From Pseudacidovorax sp. NFM-22 (GTDB lineage Bacteria; Pseudomonadota; Gammaproteobacteria; Burkholderiales; Burkholderiaceae_C), in assembly GCF_021401245.1 (NCBI RefSeq), contig NZ_JACBFY010000008.1:124001-188000 (forward strand): a stretch of DNA of 64,000 nucleotides. The letters are read 5' to 3'. How positions within the stretch are numbered: the stretch's first letter is position 1; every line of letters begins with the position of its first letter. Of the stretch, positions 8,330 through 17,295 are shown in pieces. Under the pieces are notes generated by a model. The model saw nothing but the letters and a program-made list of their open reading frames with translations, did not search any database and had not been told where the DNA came from. Both the position numbers and the translations under genes were made by a program.

Positions 8330-9132
8330 GCCTCGCCGTCCGCCGCACCTTCACCGACCTGTCGGTGGGCCAAGTGCACCACGCCGCCTGCGGTGCCCCG
8401 CCCGCGCCGGCGGTGCTGCTGCTGCACCAGTCGCCACGCAGCTGGCGCGAATACGCGGCCGTGCTGCCGCGGCTGGGCGCGCACTGGCATGCGATCGCCA
8501 TGGACACCGTCGGCTTTGGCGACTCGGCCGCTGGCGAGGGGCTGGCCTCCATCGAGCACTTCGCGCGCGTCGCGCTGGAGCTGATCGACGCGCTGCAGTT
8601 GCCGCGTGTGCATGTGGTCGGCCATCACACCGGCGGCGTGGTCGCCATCGAGCTGGCTGCCCTGGCGCCTGCGCGCGTGGCCTCGCTGGTGCTGTCCTCG
8701 ACGCCCTTCACCGATGCCGCATTCCGAAAGGCGCGCGCCGAACGGCCGCCCATCGACGAGGTGGCGCCCAGCACCGACGGCAGCCACCTGATGGCGCTGT
8801 GGCAGCGGCGCCAGGGCTTCTACCCGCCCCAGCGGCCGGACCTGCTCGAGGCCTTCGTGCGCGACGCGCTGGCCGTGGCCGACCCCGAGGCCGGCCACCG
8901 TGCCGTGGCGGCCTACCGCATGGAAGACCGCATCGGCCGGCTCACCCAGCCGGTATGCCTCCTGCGCGCGACGGCCGACCCCTTCGCCGCGCCGCATGCG
9001 CAGGAGCTGATGCACCAGCTGCCGCAGGCCACGCTGGTGGAGATCGAAGGCGGCATGGTGCCGCTGCCCGACCAGATGCCCGAGGCCTTCGCGGCTGCGG
9101 TGCACGGCTTCCTGTCGGGCCTGCCGGCATGA
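8326..9132 (+). CDS. alpha/beta-fold hydrolase-like protein with altered catalytic triad
   Basis: A 268-residue protein with the layout of a canonical alpha/beta hydrolase: LLLHQSPRSW (oxyanion region, about 27-36), VVGHHTGGVVA where the nucleophile elbow is expected, RATADPF where the acid is expected, and GGMVPLPDQMPEAF where the catalytic histidine normally lies. The elbow reads G-H-H-T-G instead of G-x-S-x-G, so the nucleophile position is His, and the expected C-terminal His is Met. Either catalysis uses other residues or the protein no longer hydrolyses. ATGA overlaps join it to both neighbours in the operon. Confidence 0.85.
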   Translation: MSLAVRRTFTDLSVGQVHHAACGAPPAPAVLLLHQSPRSWREYAAVLPRLGAHWHAIAMDTVGFGDSAAGEGLASIEHFARVALELIDALQLPRVHVVGHHTGGVVAIELAALAPARVASLVLSSTPFTDAAFRKARAERPPIDEVAPSTDGSHLMALWQRRQGFYPPQRPDLLEAFVRDALAVADPEAGHRAVAAYRMEDRIGRLTQPVCLLRATADPFAAPHAQELMHQLPQATLVEIEGGMVPLPDQMPEAFAAAVHGFLSGLPA

Positions 9133-9995
9133 AGGCCTGGCGCGTCCATGCCTGGGGCCAGCCGCCGGTGTTGGAGGATGTCCCCGATCCGCAGCCGCGC
9201 GCTGGCCACACGCTGGTGCGCACGGCCGCCGCGACCGTGGCCCATGTGGACCGTACGGTGATGAAAGGCGGCTTCCTGCAGCCGCCACCGCTGCCCTACA
9301 CGCCCGGGGTGGAGGCGGCGGGCATCGTCGTGCAGTCGGACCGCTTCGCGCCCGGCACCCGCGTGTGGCTGCGCGGCGGTGGACTCGGCACGCGGCGCGA
9401 CGGCACCTGGTGCGAACTGATCGATGCGCCCGATGAGTCCATCGGACTGTTGCCGGAGGGCGTGGACATGGCGCTGGGTTCGGCCTTCTTCTCGCCCTGC
9501 ACCTCGGCGTGGGCGGCGCTGCGCCATGTGGCGGATCTGCAGCCGGGCGAGCGCGTGGGCGTCACCGGCGCGAGCGGGGCCGTCGGCAGCATCACGCGGC
9601 AACTGGCGCGCGCATGGGGTGCCGACCTCGTCGAAGCGCCCGGTGTCACGGAGCCGGTGGACCTGCTGGTCGACACCGTCGGCGGCCCGGTGCTGGAGCA
9701 GGCGCTGTCGGCCATCGCACCGGGTGGCCGCATCGTGCTGGTGGGCTACACCGCGGGCGAGCAGGTGGGCCTGTCGCTGCCGCTCTTGATGCAGCGGGAC
9801 GTGCGGCTGCTGCCGCTCAACATGTACCGCCGCGAGGCGCAGGGCCGGGCCGCGGCGCCGCAGTTGCTCGAACTGCTGCGTGATGGCCGCCTGAGCCTGG
9901 CCACGCAGCGCTTCGCGCTGGCGCAGGCACCCCAGGCGCTGGCTTGGCTCGGCCAGCGCGGGCACCGCGGCCGGGCGGTGCTGGCCTTCGACTGA
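9129..9995 (+). CDS. zinc-independent alcohol dehydrogenase / quinone oxidoreductase family (MDR) protein
   Basis: A 288-residue member of the medium-chain reductase family. The N-terminal GroES-like half holds KAWRVHAWGQPPVLEDVPDP and PGVEAAGIV; the Rossmann half holds GVTGASGAVGSITRQLARAWG and GGRIVLVGYTAG. The zinc-binding cysteines of alcohol dehydrogenases are absent, which places it with quinone or enoyl reductases using NADPH. It is slightly shorter than most relatives (about 320), mainly in the loop between the halves. It is the last gene of the operon; its start overlaps the preceding stop (ATGA). The substrate is unknown. Confidence 0.87.
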   Translation: MKAWRVHAWGQPPVLEDVPDPQPRAGHTLVRTAAATVAHVDRTVMKGGFLQPPPLPYTPGVEAAGIVVQSDRFAPGTRVWLRGGGLGTRRDGTWCELIDAPDESIGLLPEGVDMALGSAFFSPCTSAWAALRHVADLQPGERVGVTGASGAVGSITRQLARAWGADLVEAPGVTEPVDLLVDTVGGPVLEQALSAIAPGGRIVLVGYTAGEQVGLSLPLLMQRDVRLLPLNMYRREAQGRAAAPQLLELLRDGRLSLATQRFALAQAPQALAWLGQRGHRGRAVLAFD

Positions 9996-10070
9996 AGGCC
10001 ACCGGCAGGCGCCGGCATCGTCGCGCACGTCGCGCTGCAGTGGCAGCGATGAGCGTCACGTCAGCGGCAT

Positions 10071-10547
10071 TCACTCTGTCTCTTCACTGTCCTCGGCCTG
10101 GTCCGCGTGCAGCGCGATCATCTGCCGCAGCGTCTTCTTCAGCTCTTCCGCGCGCTGCAGGCCGAAGGGCTCCAGCACGCGGTGTTCGTGCTCGCGGGCC
10201 AGCTTCATGAGCTGCGCCACCGCCTCGGCGCCCTGGGGCGTGATGCGCACCAGCGTGATGCGGCGGTCACTCTCATGGGGCAGGCGCTCCACCTGGCCCT
10301 TGGCCTCCATGCGGTCGAGCAGGCGCGTCACCGTGGGCTGCTTGGTCACCGTCACCTGCGCGAGGTCGCCGATGCTGATGGCCTCGCCATCCGCCAGCGA
10401 GGCCATCACCCGCCATTCGGACACCGAAAAGCCGTGCTGCCGCGCCACCTTGTGGAACTCGCCGGAGATGAGCTGGCTGGCCTGCGCCAGCAGCGCGGGC
10501 AGGTAGTCGTCGACGAACAGGCGCGATTCGGGGGTGTGCAAAGTCAT
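10071..10547 (-). CDS. MarR family transcriptional regulator
   Basis: A 158-residue winged-helix regulator. The helices FHKVARQHGFSVSEWRVMASL and ISIGDLAQVTVTKQPTVTRLLDRME form the DNA-binding core at about residues 32-85, followed by the wing HESDRRITLVRITPQG, the typical DRR signature of MarR proteins. MarR repressors are released from DNA by phenolic or indolic ligands. It is divergent from the oxidoreductase gene that opens the large catabolic locus, with a 142-base shared regulatory region, so it is the best candidate regulator of that locus and of itself. In known indole-3-acetate loci of Variovorax a MarR protein has this role; that parallel is inference here. Confidence 0.92.
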   Translation of the reverse strand: MTLHTPESRLFVDDYLPALLAQASQLISGEFHKVARQHGFSVSEWRVMASLADGEAISIGDLAQVTVTKQPTVTRLLDRMEAKGQVERLPHESDRRITLVRITPQGAEAVAQLMKLAREHEHRVLEPFGLQRAEELKKTLRQMIALHADQAEDSEETE

Positions 10548-10609
10548 GGCCGGGATGATCCTCTCGCTGGCATACCGATTGCTTGGCTAGGGTAATGCAT
10601 GATTGTGAA

Positions 10610-10623
10610 TAGATTCAGGTCTA
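10610..10623. promoter_or_regulatory. candidate MarR operator in the divergent intergenic region
   Basis: TAGATTCAGGTCTA carries inverted arms TAGA-N6-TCTA midway between the divergent MarR and oxidoreductase starts, in an AT-rich island of otherwise GC-rich DNA. The motif GTCTAAATA overlapping its right half recurs as GACTAAATA in front of the first binding-protein gene. No strong consensus promoter is seen, so the exact start of transcription is unclear. Confidence 0.4.
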
Positions 10624-10689
10624 AATAGAGTTGGATCTTGCCACCCCACGAATGGAAGCGCCGTACGCGTTTCCCAGGAGAGCAGTCCC

Positions 10690-12861
10690 ATGGCCGAGCG
10701 TTCGTTCGTCGAAGAAGTCAAGAAGCTGCGTCTTGCCGAAGGCGAGACCTTTCGCGGTGAGGGCATTCTGGCCGTCACCAAGGCCCTGCTGGAGTCCGGC
10801 GTCTCGTACGTCGCGGGCTACCAGGGCGCACCCATCTCGCACCTGATGGACGTGCTGGCCGATGCGCAGGACATCCTGGCCGACCACGGCATCCGTTTCG
10901 AGAACAGCGCCAGCGAGGCCACGGCCGCCGCCACGCTGGCCGCCTCGGTCAACTATCCGCTGCGCGGTGCCGTGACCTTCAAGGCCACGGTGGGCACCAA
11001 CGTGGCGTCGGACGCGCTGGCCAACCTGGCCTCGGGCGGCGTCACCGGCGGCGCGCTCATCATCGTGGGCGAGGACTACGGCGAGGGCTCGTCGATCATG
11101 CAGGAGCGCAGCCATGCCTTCGCCATGAAGTCGCAGATGTGGATGCTCGATCCGCGGCCCAACCTGCCGAGCATCGTGCAGGCGGTGAAGACCGGCTTCG
11201 AGCTTTCGGAGGCGAGCAACACGCCCGTGATGCTGCAGCTGCGCATCCGTGCCTGCCACGTACACGGCCAGTTCACGGCCTCCGACAACCGCCGCGCCAG
11301 CTTCACGCTGAAGGAGGCGCTGGAGAACCCGCGGCGCGACGTCGACCGCATCGTGCTGCCGCCCGCGAGCTTCCTGCACGAGCAGGAGAAGATCAAGCAG
11401 CGCTGGCCCGCGGCCGTGCGCTTCATCGAGGAGCGCGGCCTCAACGAGTTCTTCGCCGAGGGCGCGGACGACATCGGCATCATCGTGCAGGGCGGTTGCT
11501 ACAACACGCAGGTGCGGGCGCTGGAGCGTCTGGGCCTGGCCGACGTGTATGGCCGCTCCAAGGTGCCGCTGTACGTGATGAACGTGGCCTACCCGGTCAT
11601 CGACAGCGAGGTACGGCGCTTCTGCGAAGGCAAGCGCGCCGTGCTGGTGGTCGAAGAAGGCCAGCCCAACTTCGTCGAGCAGAACATCGCCACCATCCTG
11701 CGCCAGGCCGGCAGCAACACCGCGCTGCACGGCAAGGACCTGCTGCCCGTGGCCGGCGAGTACACGGCCCAGGCCGTGATGGCCGGCACGCGCGCCTTCT
11801 GCGAGCGCTACGGCCGCCTCGCGCCCAAGGCCGTACCCGCCGAGGTGGTACCCGCCAGGCCGCGCAAGATCATCCCGCTCATCAGCGAGGCGCAGCTCAT
11901 GCCGCTGGAACGCAGCGTGCATGCGCGACCGCCGGGCTTCTGTACCGGCTGCCCCGAGCGGCCGATCTTCAGCGCCATGAAGCTGGTGCAGCGCGAGCTG
12001 GGCCAGCACCATGTGTCGGCCGACATCGGCTGCCACCTGTTCTCCATCCTGCCGCCCTTCAACATCGGCAACACCACCATGGGCTACGGCCTGGGGGCGG
12101 CCGGTGCGGCGGCACTCAACACCCAGGCCGACAAGCGCGCCATCGCGGTGATGGGCGACGGCGGCTTCTGGCACAACGGCCTGACCAGCGGCATCGCCAA
12201 TGCGGTGTTCAACCAGAGCGACAACCTCACGGTGGTGGTCGACAACAACTACACCTCGGCCACGGGCGGGCAGGACATCCTGTCGTCCAAGGCCGTCAAC
12301 GCCACGCGCAGCACCGGCCACGAGATCGAGCAGGCGGTGCGCGGCGTGGGCGTCAAGTGGGTCAAGACCCTGCGCCGCACCTACGACGTGGCCGGCATGC
12401 GCGACACGCTCAAGGAAGCGCTGACCACCAAGGACAAAGGCCCCAAGGTCATCATTGCCCAGTCCGAGTGCATGCTGAACCGCCAGCGTCGCGAGAAGCC
12501 GCTGGTGCGCAAGGCCATCGCCGACGGCAAGCGCATGGTGCGCGAGAAGTTCGGCGTCGACCCGGACACCTGCACCGGCGACCATTCCTGCATCCGCCTG
12601 TCGGGCTGCCCCTCGCTGTCGATCAAGCCCAACCCCGATCCGCTGCGGCAGGAGCCCGTCGCCGCCGTGATGGACAGCTGCGTGGGCTGCGGCGTGTGCG
12701 GCGAGGTGTCGCATGCCGCGGTGCTGTGCCCCTCCTTCTACAAGGCGCAGGTGGTGAGCAACCCCACCGGCTGGGACCGGCTGCGCGAGCGCGTGCGCGG
12801 CGCCGTCATCGGCTGGATGCAGCGCCGCGACGCCGAGCGCCGCGCGCGCCTGGCTTTCTGA
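10690..12861 (+). CDS. iorA: indolepyruvate:ferredoxin oxidoreductase-type enzyme, alpha (TPP) subunit
   Basis: A 723-residue protein with the IorA layout: an N-terminal pyrimidine-binding domain (GYQGAPISHLMDVL, FENSASEATAA), a thiamine-diphosphate-binding domain with VMGDGGFWHNG and VVDNNYTSATGGQD at about 485-535, and a C-terminal ferredoxin-like site (SCVGCGVCGEV with a further Cys in LCPSF). A second cysteine set (CTGCPERP, CTGDHSC and SGCPS) is also seen. Such enzymes oxidatively decarboxylate aryl 2-oxo acids to acyl-CoA and pass electrons to ferredoxin. AGGAGAG lies a few bases before the start. As first gene of a locus with dioxygenase and isatin-hydrolase-like genes, its likely substrate is an aryl glyoxylate such as isatinate; this is inference. 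Confidence 0.9.
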   Translation: MAERSFVEEVKKLRLAEGETFRGEGILAVTKALLESGVSYVAGYQGAPISHLMDVLADAQDILADHGIRFENSASEATAAATLAASVNYPLRGAVTFKATVGTNVASDALANLASGGVTGGALIIVGEDYGEGSSIMQERSHAFAMKSQMWMLDPRPNLPSIVQAVKTGFELSEASNTPVMLQLRIRACHVHGQFTASDNRRASFTLKEALENPRRDVDRIVLPPASFLHEQEKIKQRWPAAVRFIEERGLNEFFAEGADDIGIIVQGGCYNTQVRALERLGLADVYGRSKVPLYVMNVAYPVIDSEVRRFCEGKRAVLVVEEGQPNFVEQNIATILRQAGSNTALHGKDLLPVAGEYTAQAVMAGTRAFCERYGRLAPKAVPAEVVPARPRKIIPLISEAQLMPLERSVHARPPGFCTGCPERPIFSAMKLVQRELGQHHVSADIGCHLFSILPPFNIGNTTMGYGLGAAGAAALNTQADKRAIAVMGDGGFWHNGLTSGIANAVFNQSDNLTVVVDNNYTSATGGQDILSSKAVNATRSTGHEIEQAVRGVGVKWVKTLRRTYDVAGMRDTLKEALTTKDKGPKVIIAQSECMLNRQRREKPLVRKAIADGKRMVREKFGVDPDTCTGDHSCIRLSGCPSLSIKPNPDPLRQEPVAAVMDSCVGCGVCGEVSHAAVLCPSFYKAQVVSNPTGWDRLRERVRGAVIGWMQRRDAERRARLAF

Positions 12862-12880
12862 TGCAACCCGGGAGCTCGTG

Positions 12881-14419
12881 ATGACGCAACAACCCATCAA
12901 GATCGCCATCCTCGCCATGGGCGGCGAGGGCGGCGGCGTGCTCGCCGACTGGCTGGTGGACCTGGGCGAGGCCAACGGCTGGATCGCGCAGACCACCTCG
13001 GTGCCGGGCGTGGCCCAGCGCACGGGCGCCACCATCTACTACGTGGAGATGTACCCCGAGGCACAGGCCCATGCCGACGGCGGCCAGCCCGTGCTGGCGC
13101 TGATGCCGCTGCCGGGCGACGTGGACGTGGTGCTGTGCTCCGAGCTGATGGAGGCCGGCCGCGCCGTGCAGCGCGGGCTGGTCACGCCCGATCGCACCAC
13201 GCTGGTCGCCTCCACGCACCGCGTCTATTCCATCGCCGAGAAGAGCGCGATGGGCGACGGCCGGGTCGACAGCACGCAGCTGCTGGCGCATGCCGAGCAG
13301 GCGGCGCAGCGCTTCGTGCGCTTCGACATGGCCGAGGCCGCGGCGCAGAACGGCAGCGTGATCAGCGCCGTGCTCTTCGGCGCGCTGGCGGGCACCGGCG
13401 TGCTGCCGTTCGGACGGGAACAGTTCGAGGCGACCATCGAGCGCGGCGGGGTGGGGGTGAAGCCCAGTCTCAAGGCCTTCGGCGCGGCGTACGCGCGGGC
13501 GCAGGCCGGCGAGGCTGCGGCGCAGGCTGAGCCCGTGGCGCCCACGGCGCCGCGCGCGACTTCGGCCGATCCGGCCATCCAGGCGCTGCTGACGCGTCTG
13601 TACGGCGAGTTTCCAGTCCAGGCCCAGCCGCTGATGCTCGAAGGCCTGCGCCGCCTGGTCGATTACCAGGACACGGCCTATGCCGCGCTCTACCTGGACC
13701 GCATGGCCGAGGTCTGCCGCCTGCCCGACGACGCGGCCCGCACGCTGGCCTGCGAGACGGCCCGCCACCTGGCCCTGTGGATGAGCTACGAGGACACGGC
13801 GCGCGTCGCCCAGCTCAAGACCCGCTCCAGCCGCTTCGCCCGCGTGAAGCAGGAGACGGGCGTCAACGCCGACCAGGTCATCGCCATCAACGAATACATG
13901 CACCCCGGCCTGCGCGAGATCTGCGAGACGCTGCCTGGCGGCATCGGCCGCTGGCTCATGGGCTCGGGCGCGCCGCGCCGGCTGGTGGAGGGCATGACGA
14001 AGAAGTGCCGCGTGGTGCAGACCAGCTCGGTGCACGGCTTCCTGCTGCTGTCGGCCGTGGCCTTTGCCCGTCGGTGGCGCCGCAGCACCATCCGTTACTC
14101 GGAAGAGAACGGCCGCATCGCGCAATGGCTGCACGGCCTGCGCGAGGCGGCCACGGCCTCGCCGGAGCTGGCGGTGGAACTGGCCCGCTGCCAGAAGCTG
14201 GTGAAGGGCTACAGCGACACCCACGAGCGCGGCGTGCGCAACTACGACACCGTGATCGCTGCCTGGCGTGAAGCTGGCCCAACGCTGGCGCCCGCCACGC
14301 TGCGCGCCTGGCGCGAGGCGGCGCTGGCCGACGAGCACGGCCATGCGCTGAAGGCTGCACTGGCAAAGCATTCGGCCACGGCCTCGGCGACGTTCGGCGC
14401 CCTGGCCGTTCCCGCCTGA
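12881..14419 (+). CDS. indolepyruvate oxidoreductase beta-type subunit with DUF6537 extension
   Basis: The first 190 residues match the gamma-type domain of 2-oxoacid:ferredoxin oxidoreductases: IAILAMGGEGGGVLADWL at the N-terminus, TTSVPGVAQRTGATIYYVE, and ISAVLFGALAGTGVLPF. A long C-terminal region (about 225-490) is the helical domain usually called DUF6537, found only in this family. The 512-residue length is normal for the two-subunit version. The ATG at MTQQPIK was chosen over a GTG one codon earlier because GGGAG is at optimal distance. It follows the alpha subunit by 19 bases and must form the complex with it. Confidence 0.88.
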   Translation: MTQQPIKIAILAMGGEGGGVLADWLVDLGEANGWIAQTTSVPGVAQRTGATIYYVEMYPEAQAHADGGQPVLALMPLPGDVDVVLCSELMEAGRAVQRGLVTPDRTTLVASTHRVYSIAEKSAMGDGRVDSTQLLAHAEQAAQRFVRFDMAEAAAQNGSVISAVLFGALAGTGVLPFGREQFEATIERGGVGVKPSLKAFGAAYARAQAGEAAAQAEPVAPTAPRATSADPAIQALLTRLYGEFPVQAQPLMLEGLRRLVDYQDTAYAALYLDRMAEVCRLPDDAARTLACETARHLALWMSYEDTARVAQLKTRSSRFARVKQETGVNADQVIAINEYMHPGLREICETLPGGIGRWLMGSGAPRRLVEGMTKKCRVVQTSSVHGFLLLSAVAFARRWRRSTIRYSEENGRIAQWLHGLREAATASPELAVELARCQKLVKGYSDTHERGVRNYDTVIAAWREAGPTLAPATLRAWREAALADEHGHALKAALAKHSATASATFGALAVPA

Positions 14420-14432
14420 CGGAAGCCCACCC

Positions 14433-15437
14433 ATGACGGCATCGCCCGCCATCGCGACCCTGCCACTGCGCGTGACCGAGGCGCGTGCGCTCAACCCGCT
14501 GATCCGCCTGCTGCGCCTGGAGCATGCCGAGGGCGCCGCGCTGCCCGGCTGGACGCCGGGCGCCCACATCCAGGTGCAGGTGCAGCTGCCGGACGGGCAG
14601 GCCGACTGGCGCCACTATTCGCTGATTGACCTGGACGGCGTGGCTGGGACGCCGGGCTTCTCGCCCTCGGCCTACACCATCGCCGTGCGGCTGGAAGAGG
14701 GTGGCCGCGGCGGCTCGCGCTTCATGCACGACGGCCTTCAGCCCGGCGACCGCCTGAACGTGCAGGCACCGCGCAACGACTTCCCGCTGGACGACGGTGC
14801 CACCCGCGCTGTGCTTCTGGCCGGCGGCATCGGCATCACGCCGCTGGCCAGCATGGCCGCTCGCTGCCGCGCCCAGGGCCGCCGCGTCAGCCTGCACTAC
14901 GCCGGCCGCAGCCGCACGCTGCTGGCCTTCGCCGACGAACTGCAGGCGATGCTGGGTGCCGACCTGCGCCTGCATGCGGACGACCAGGCCGGCGGCCAGG
15001 GCTTCGACATCGGCGGCCTGCTGGACGGCATGGGCGCCGACGAACCGCTCTACGTCTGCGGCCCCAAGCCGCTGCTCGATGCCGTGCTCGCCGCTGCCCA
15101 GGCGCGCGGCTGGGCGCCGGGCCGGGTGCACTTCGAACTGTTCAGCGCGCCGGTGGTGGAAGCCGGCGACCAGCCCTTCGAGGTCGAGCTGGCGCAGTCC
15201 GGCCAGCGCTTCACCGTGCCGGCCGACCAGACGATCCTTGATTGCCTGATCGAGCACGGCTGCGACCCGCTCTATGACTGCAAGCGTGGCGAATGCGGCG
15301 TCTGCGCGGTGCCGGTGATCGAGGGCGAAGTCGACCACCGCGACTACGTCCTCTCGCAGGCCGAGAAGGACGGCGGCCAGGTGATGCAGATCTGCATCTC
15401 CCGCGCCAAGGGCCCGCGCCTGGTGCTGGACCTGTAG
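14433..15437 (+). CDS. phthalate-dioxygenase-reductase-type (PDR/VanB) electron transfer protein
   Basis: A 334-residue fusion of an FMN-binding reductase and a plant-type ferredoxin. Seen in order: RHYSLI (flavin binding, about 56-61), LLAGGIGITPLASMA (nucleotide binding), YVCGPKPLLDAV, and at about 281-290 the cluster-binding CKRGECGVC with the fourth Cys in QICISRAKG. This is the class IA reductase architecture, which takes NADH and delivers single electrons to a Rieske oxygenase. It lies 13 bases after the oxidoreductase beta subunit and 27 bases before a Rieske alpha subunit. It is the only oxygenase reductase in the window, so it probably serves both Rieske oxygenases. Confidence 0.93.
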   Translation: MTASPAIATLPLRVTEARALNPLIRLLRLEHAEGAALPGWTPGAHIQVQVQLPDGQADWRHYSLIDLDGVAGTPGFSPSAYTIAVRLEEGGRGGSRFMHDGLQPGDRLNVQAPRNDFPLDDGATRAVLLAGGIGITPLASMAARCRAQGRRVSLHYAGRSRTLLAFADELQAMLGADLRLHADDQAGGQGFDIGGLLDGMGADEPLYVCGPKPLLDAVLAAAQARGWAPGRVHFELFSAPVVEAGDQPFEVELAQSGQRFTVPADQTILDCLIEHGCDPLYDCKRGECGVCAVPVIEGEVDHRDYVLSQAEKDGGQVMQICISRAKGPRLVLDL

Positions 15438-15464
15438 GCCCCACGATTGCAAGGAAGGCATGCC

Positions 15465-16784
15465 ATGACACGCTACCGAGACAACCCCGAGGCGATCCGC
15501 GCCCTGGTGCAGCCGCAGCAGGTGCACCGCGACCTGTACATCAGCCCCGAGCTCTTCGAGCTGGAGCAGGAACACTTCTTCGCCAACACCTGGAACTACG
15601 CCGGCCACGACAGCCAGGTGCCCAAGCCGGGCGACTTCATCACCGTGGACATCGCTGGCCGGCCGCTGATCGTGGTGCGCCACACCGATGGCACCGTCAA
15701 GGTGCTGATGAACCGATGCGCCCACAAGGGCTCGCGCGTGGTCAACGGCGCCTGCGGCAACACGGGCAAGTTCTTCCGCTGCCCGTACCACGCCTGGACC
15801 TTCAAGACGGACGGTGCGCCGCTGGCCATTCCGCTCAAGAACGGCTACGAGGGCACGGCGCTGAAGGAGTGCGATGCGGCCAAGGGCCTGGCGCCGGTGC
15901 GGCATGTGCGGCTCTACCGCGGCTTCATCTTCGTCAAGCTCAACGACGTGGGACAGGACTTCGAGGAGTACTTCGGCGACTCGCTCTCTTCCATCGACAA
16001 CATGGCCGACCGCTCGCCCGAGGGCGAGCTGGAGGTGGCCGGCGGGTGCCTGCGCTTCATGCACCAGTGCAACTGGAAGATGTTCGTCGAGAACCTCAAC
16101 GACACCATGCACCCGATGGTGGCGCACGAATCCTCGGCCGGCACCGCCAAGGCCATGTGGGCGGGCCAGCCAGCCGATGCGCCCAAGCCCATGGCCATCG
16201 AGCAGTTCGTGCCCTTCATGTCGGACTACCAGTTCTTCGACGGCATGGGCGTGCGGGTGTACGACAACGGCCACAGCTTCTCGGGCGTGCACTTCAGCAT
16301 CCACAGCAAGTACTCGGGCATCCCGGGTTATGAAGAGGCGATGAAGGCCCGCTACGGCGAGGAGCGTACGGCCCAGATCCTGGGCATGGCGCGGCACAAC
16401 ACCGTGTACTACCCCAACCTCACGATCAAGGGTGCGATCCAGGCGATTCGCGTGGCGCGGCCCATCGCGGTGGACCGCACCCTGGTCGAGAGCTGGACCT
16501 TCCGCCTCAAGGGCGCGCCGGACGAGCTGCTGCAGCGCACCACCACCTACAGCCGCCTCATCAACTCGCCCTTCTCGGTGGTGGGCCACGACGACCTGCA
16601 GGCCTACCGCGGCATCCAGGCCGGCCTGCATGCCAGCGGCAACGACTGGGTCAGCCTGCACCGCAACTACGACGAGAACGAAGGCCGCGCGCCCGAAGAG
16701 ACCAGCAACGGCACCAACGAGCTGCCCATGCGCAACCAGTACCGGTCGTGGCTCAAGCACATGACCCTGACGATGGGAGCATGA
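15465..16784 (+). CDS. aromatic-ring-hydroxylating Rieske dioxygenase, alpha subunit (copy 1)
   Basis: A 439-residue oxygenase large subunit. The Rieske cluster ligands are Cys85, His87, Cys106 and His109 (NRCAHKGS and FRCPYHAW). The catalytic domain shows ENLNDTMHPMVAHE, giving Asp213 as the electron-bridging residue and His216 and His221 as iron ligands. The overall pattern is close to benzoate/anthranilate-type oxygenases. The ATG after AAGGAAGG was chosen; a TTG six codons upstream is less likely. The stop is embedded in the region of the beta-subunit start. Ring or C2-C3 dioxygenation of an indole or aromatic acid is expected; indole-3-acetate is the proposed substrate by context. Confidence 0.93.
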   Translation: MTRYRDNPEAIRALVQPQQVHRDLYISPELFELEQEHFFANTWNYAGHDSQVPKPGDFITVDIAGRPLIVVRHTDGTVKVLMNRCAHKGSRVVNGACGNTGKFFRCPYHAWTFKTDGAPLAIPLKNGYEGTALKECDAAKGLAPVRHVRLYRGFIFVKLNDVGQDFEEYFGDSLSSIDNMADRSPEGELEVAGGCLRFMHQCNWKMFVENLNDTMHPMVAHESSAGTAKAMWAGQPADAPKPMAIEQFVPFMSDYQFFDGMGVRVYDNGHSFSGVHFSIHSKYSGIPGYEEAMKARYGEERTAQILGMARHNTVYYPNLTIKGAIQAIRVARPIAVDRTLVESWTFRLKGAPDELLQRTTTYSRLINSPFSVVGHDDLQAYRGIQAGLHASGNDWVSLHRNYDENEGRAPEETSNGTNELPMRNQYRSWLKHMTLTMGA

Positions 16785-16786
16785 CC

Positions 16787-17284
16787 ATGGCTGAACTCAC
16801 GCCCGCCACCGTCACCCGTGACCAGCTGATCGACTTCGTCATGAACGAGGCCCGGTTGCTCGACGAGAAGCGCTTCGACGAGTGGAATGCGCTGTTCACC
16901 GACGACGCCATCTACTGGGTGCCGCTCACGCCGGGCCAGCCCGACGGCCTGAACCACACCTCGCACCTGTACGAGGACAAGCTGCTGCGCGACCTGCGCA
17001 TCGAGCGCTTCAAGAGTCCGCGCGCCTTCTCGCAGCAACCGCCCAGCCGCTGCCAGCATGTGCTGCAGCTGCCGGGCCTGGAGTCGCGCGACGAGGCCGC
17101 CAACCGCTTCGTGCTGCGCACGCCCTTCCACTACAGCGAGGCGCAGGCGGACGAGATGCTCTTCCTGACCGGCGTGGCCTGGCACCACCTGTGCGTGCAG
17201 GATGGGGCACTGCGCATGGTGCAGAAGCGCGTGGACCTGATCAACAGCGACGCCGCGCTGCCGGCGGTGCAGCTCTTTCTTTGA
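16787..17284 (+). CDS. aromatic-ring-hydroxylating dioxygenase, beta subunit (copy 1)
   Basis: A 165-residue protein of the NTF2-like fold used by dioxygenase small subunits: EARLLDEKRFDEWNALF, then IYWVPL at about 42-47, HTSHLYEDKLLRDLRIERF, SRCQHVLQLP and, at the C-terminus, MVQKRVDLINSD. It has no metal ligands and supports an alpha3beta3 hexamer. Two ATGs are possible; the second is preferred because GGGAG lies seven bases before it but only one base before the first, which overlaps the alpha-subunit stop. Translation is almost certainly coupled to the alpha subunit. Confidence 0.92.
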   Translation: MAELTPATVTRDQLIDFVMNEARLLDEKRFDEWNALFTDDAIYWVPLTPGQPDGLNHTSHLYEDKLLRDLRIERFKSPRAFSQQPPSRCQHVLQLPGLESRDEAANRFVLRTPFHYSEAQADEMLFLTGVAWHHLCVQDGALRMVQKRVDLINSDAALPAVQLFL

Positions 17285-17295
17285 AGCGGGCCCGC

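Noticed and set aside
10621..13035. 804-residue - strand open frame opposite the oxidoreductase alpha gene
   Set aside because: No recognisable motif, and it covers the MarR-iorA promoter region; the + strand TPP and Fe-S motifs are clear.
13956..16760. 934-residue - strand open frame opposite the reductase and dioxygenase genes
   Set aside because: It spans several well-defined + strand genes and their junctions and shows shadow-frame composition.
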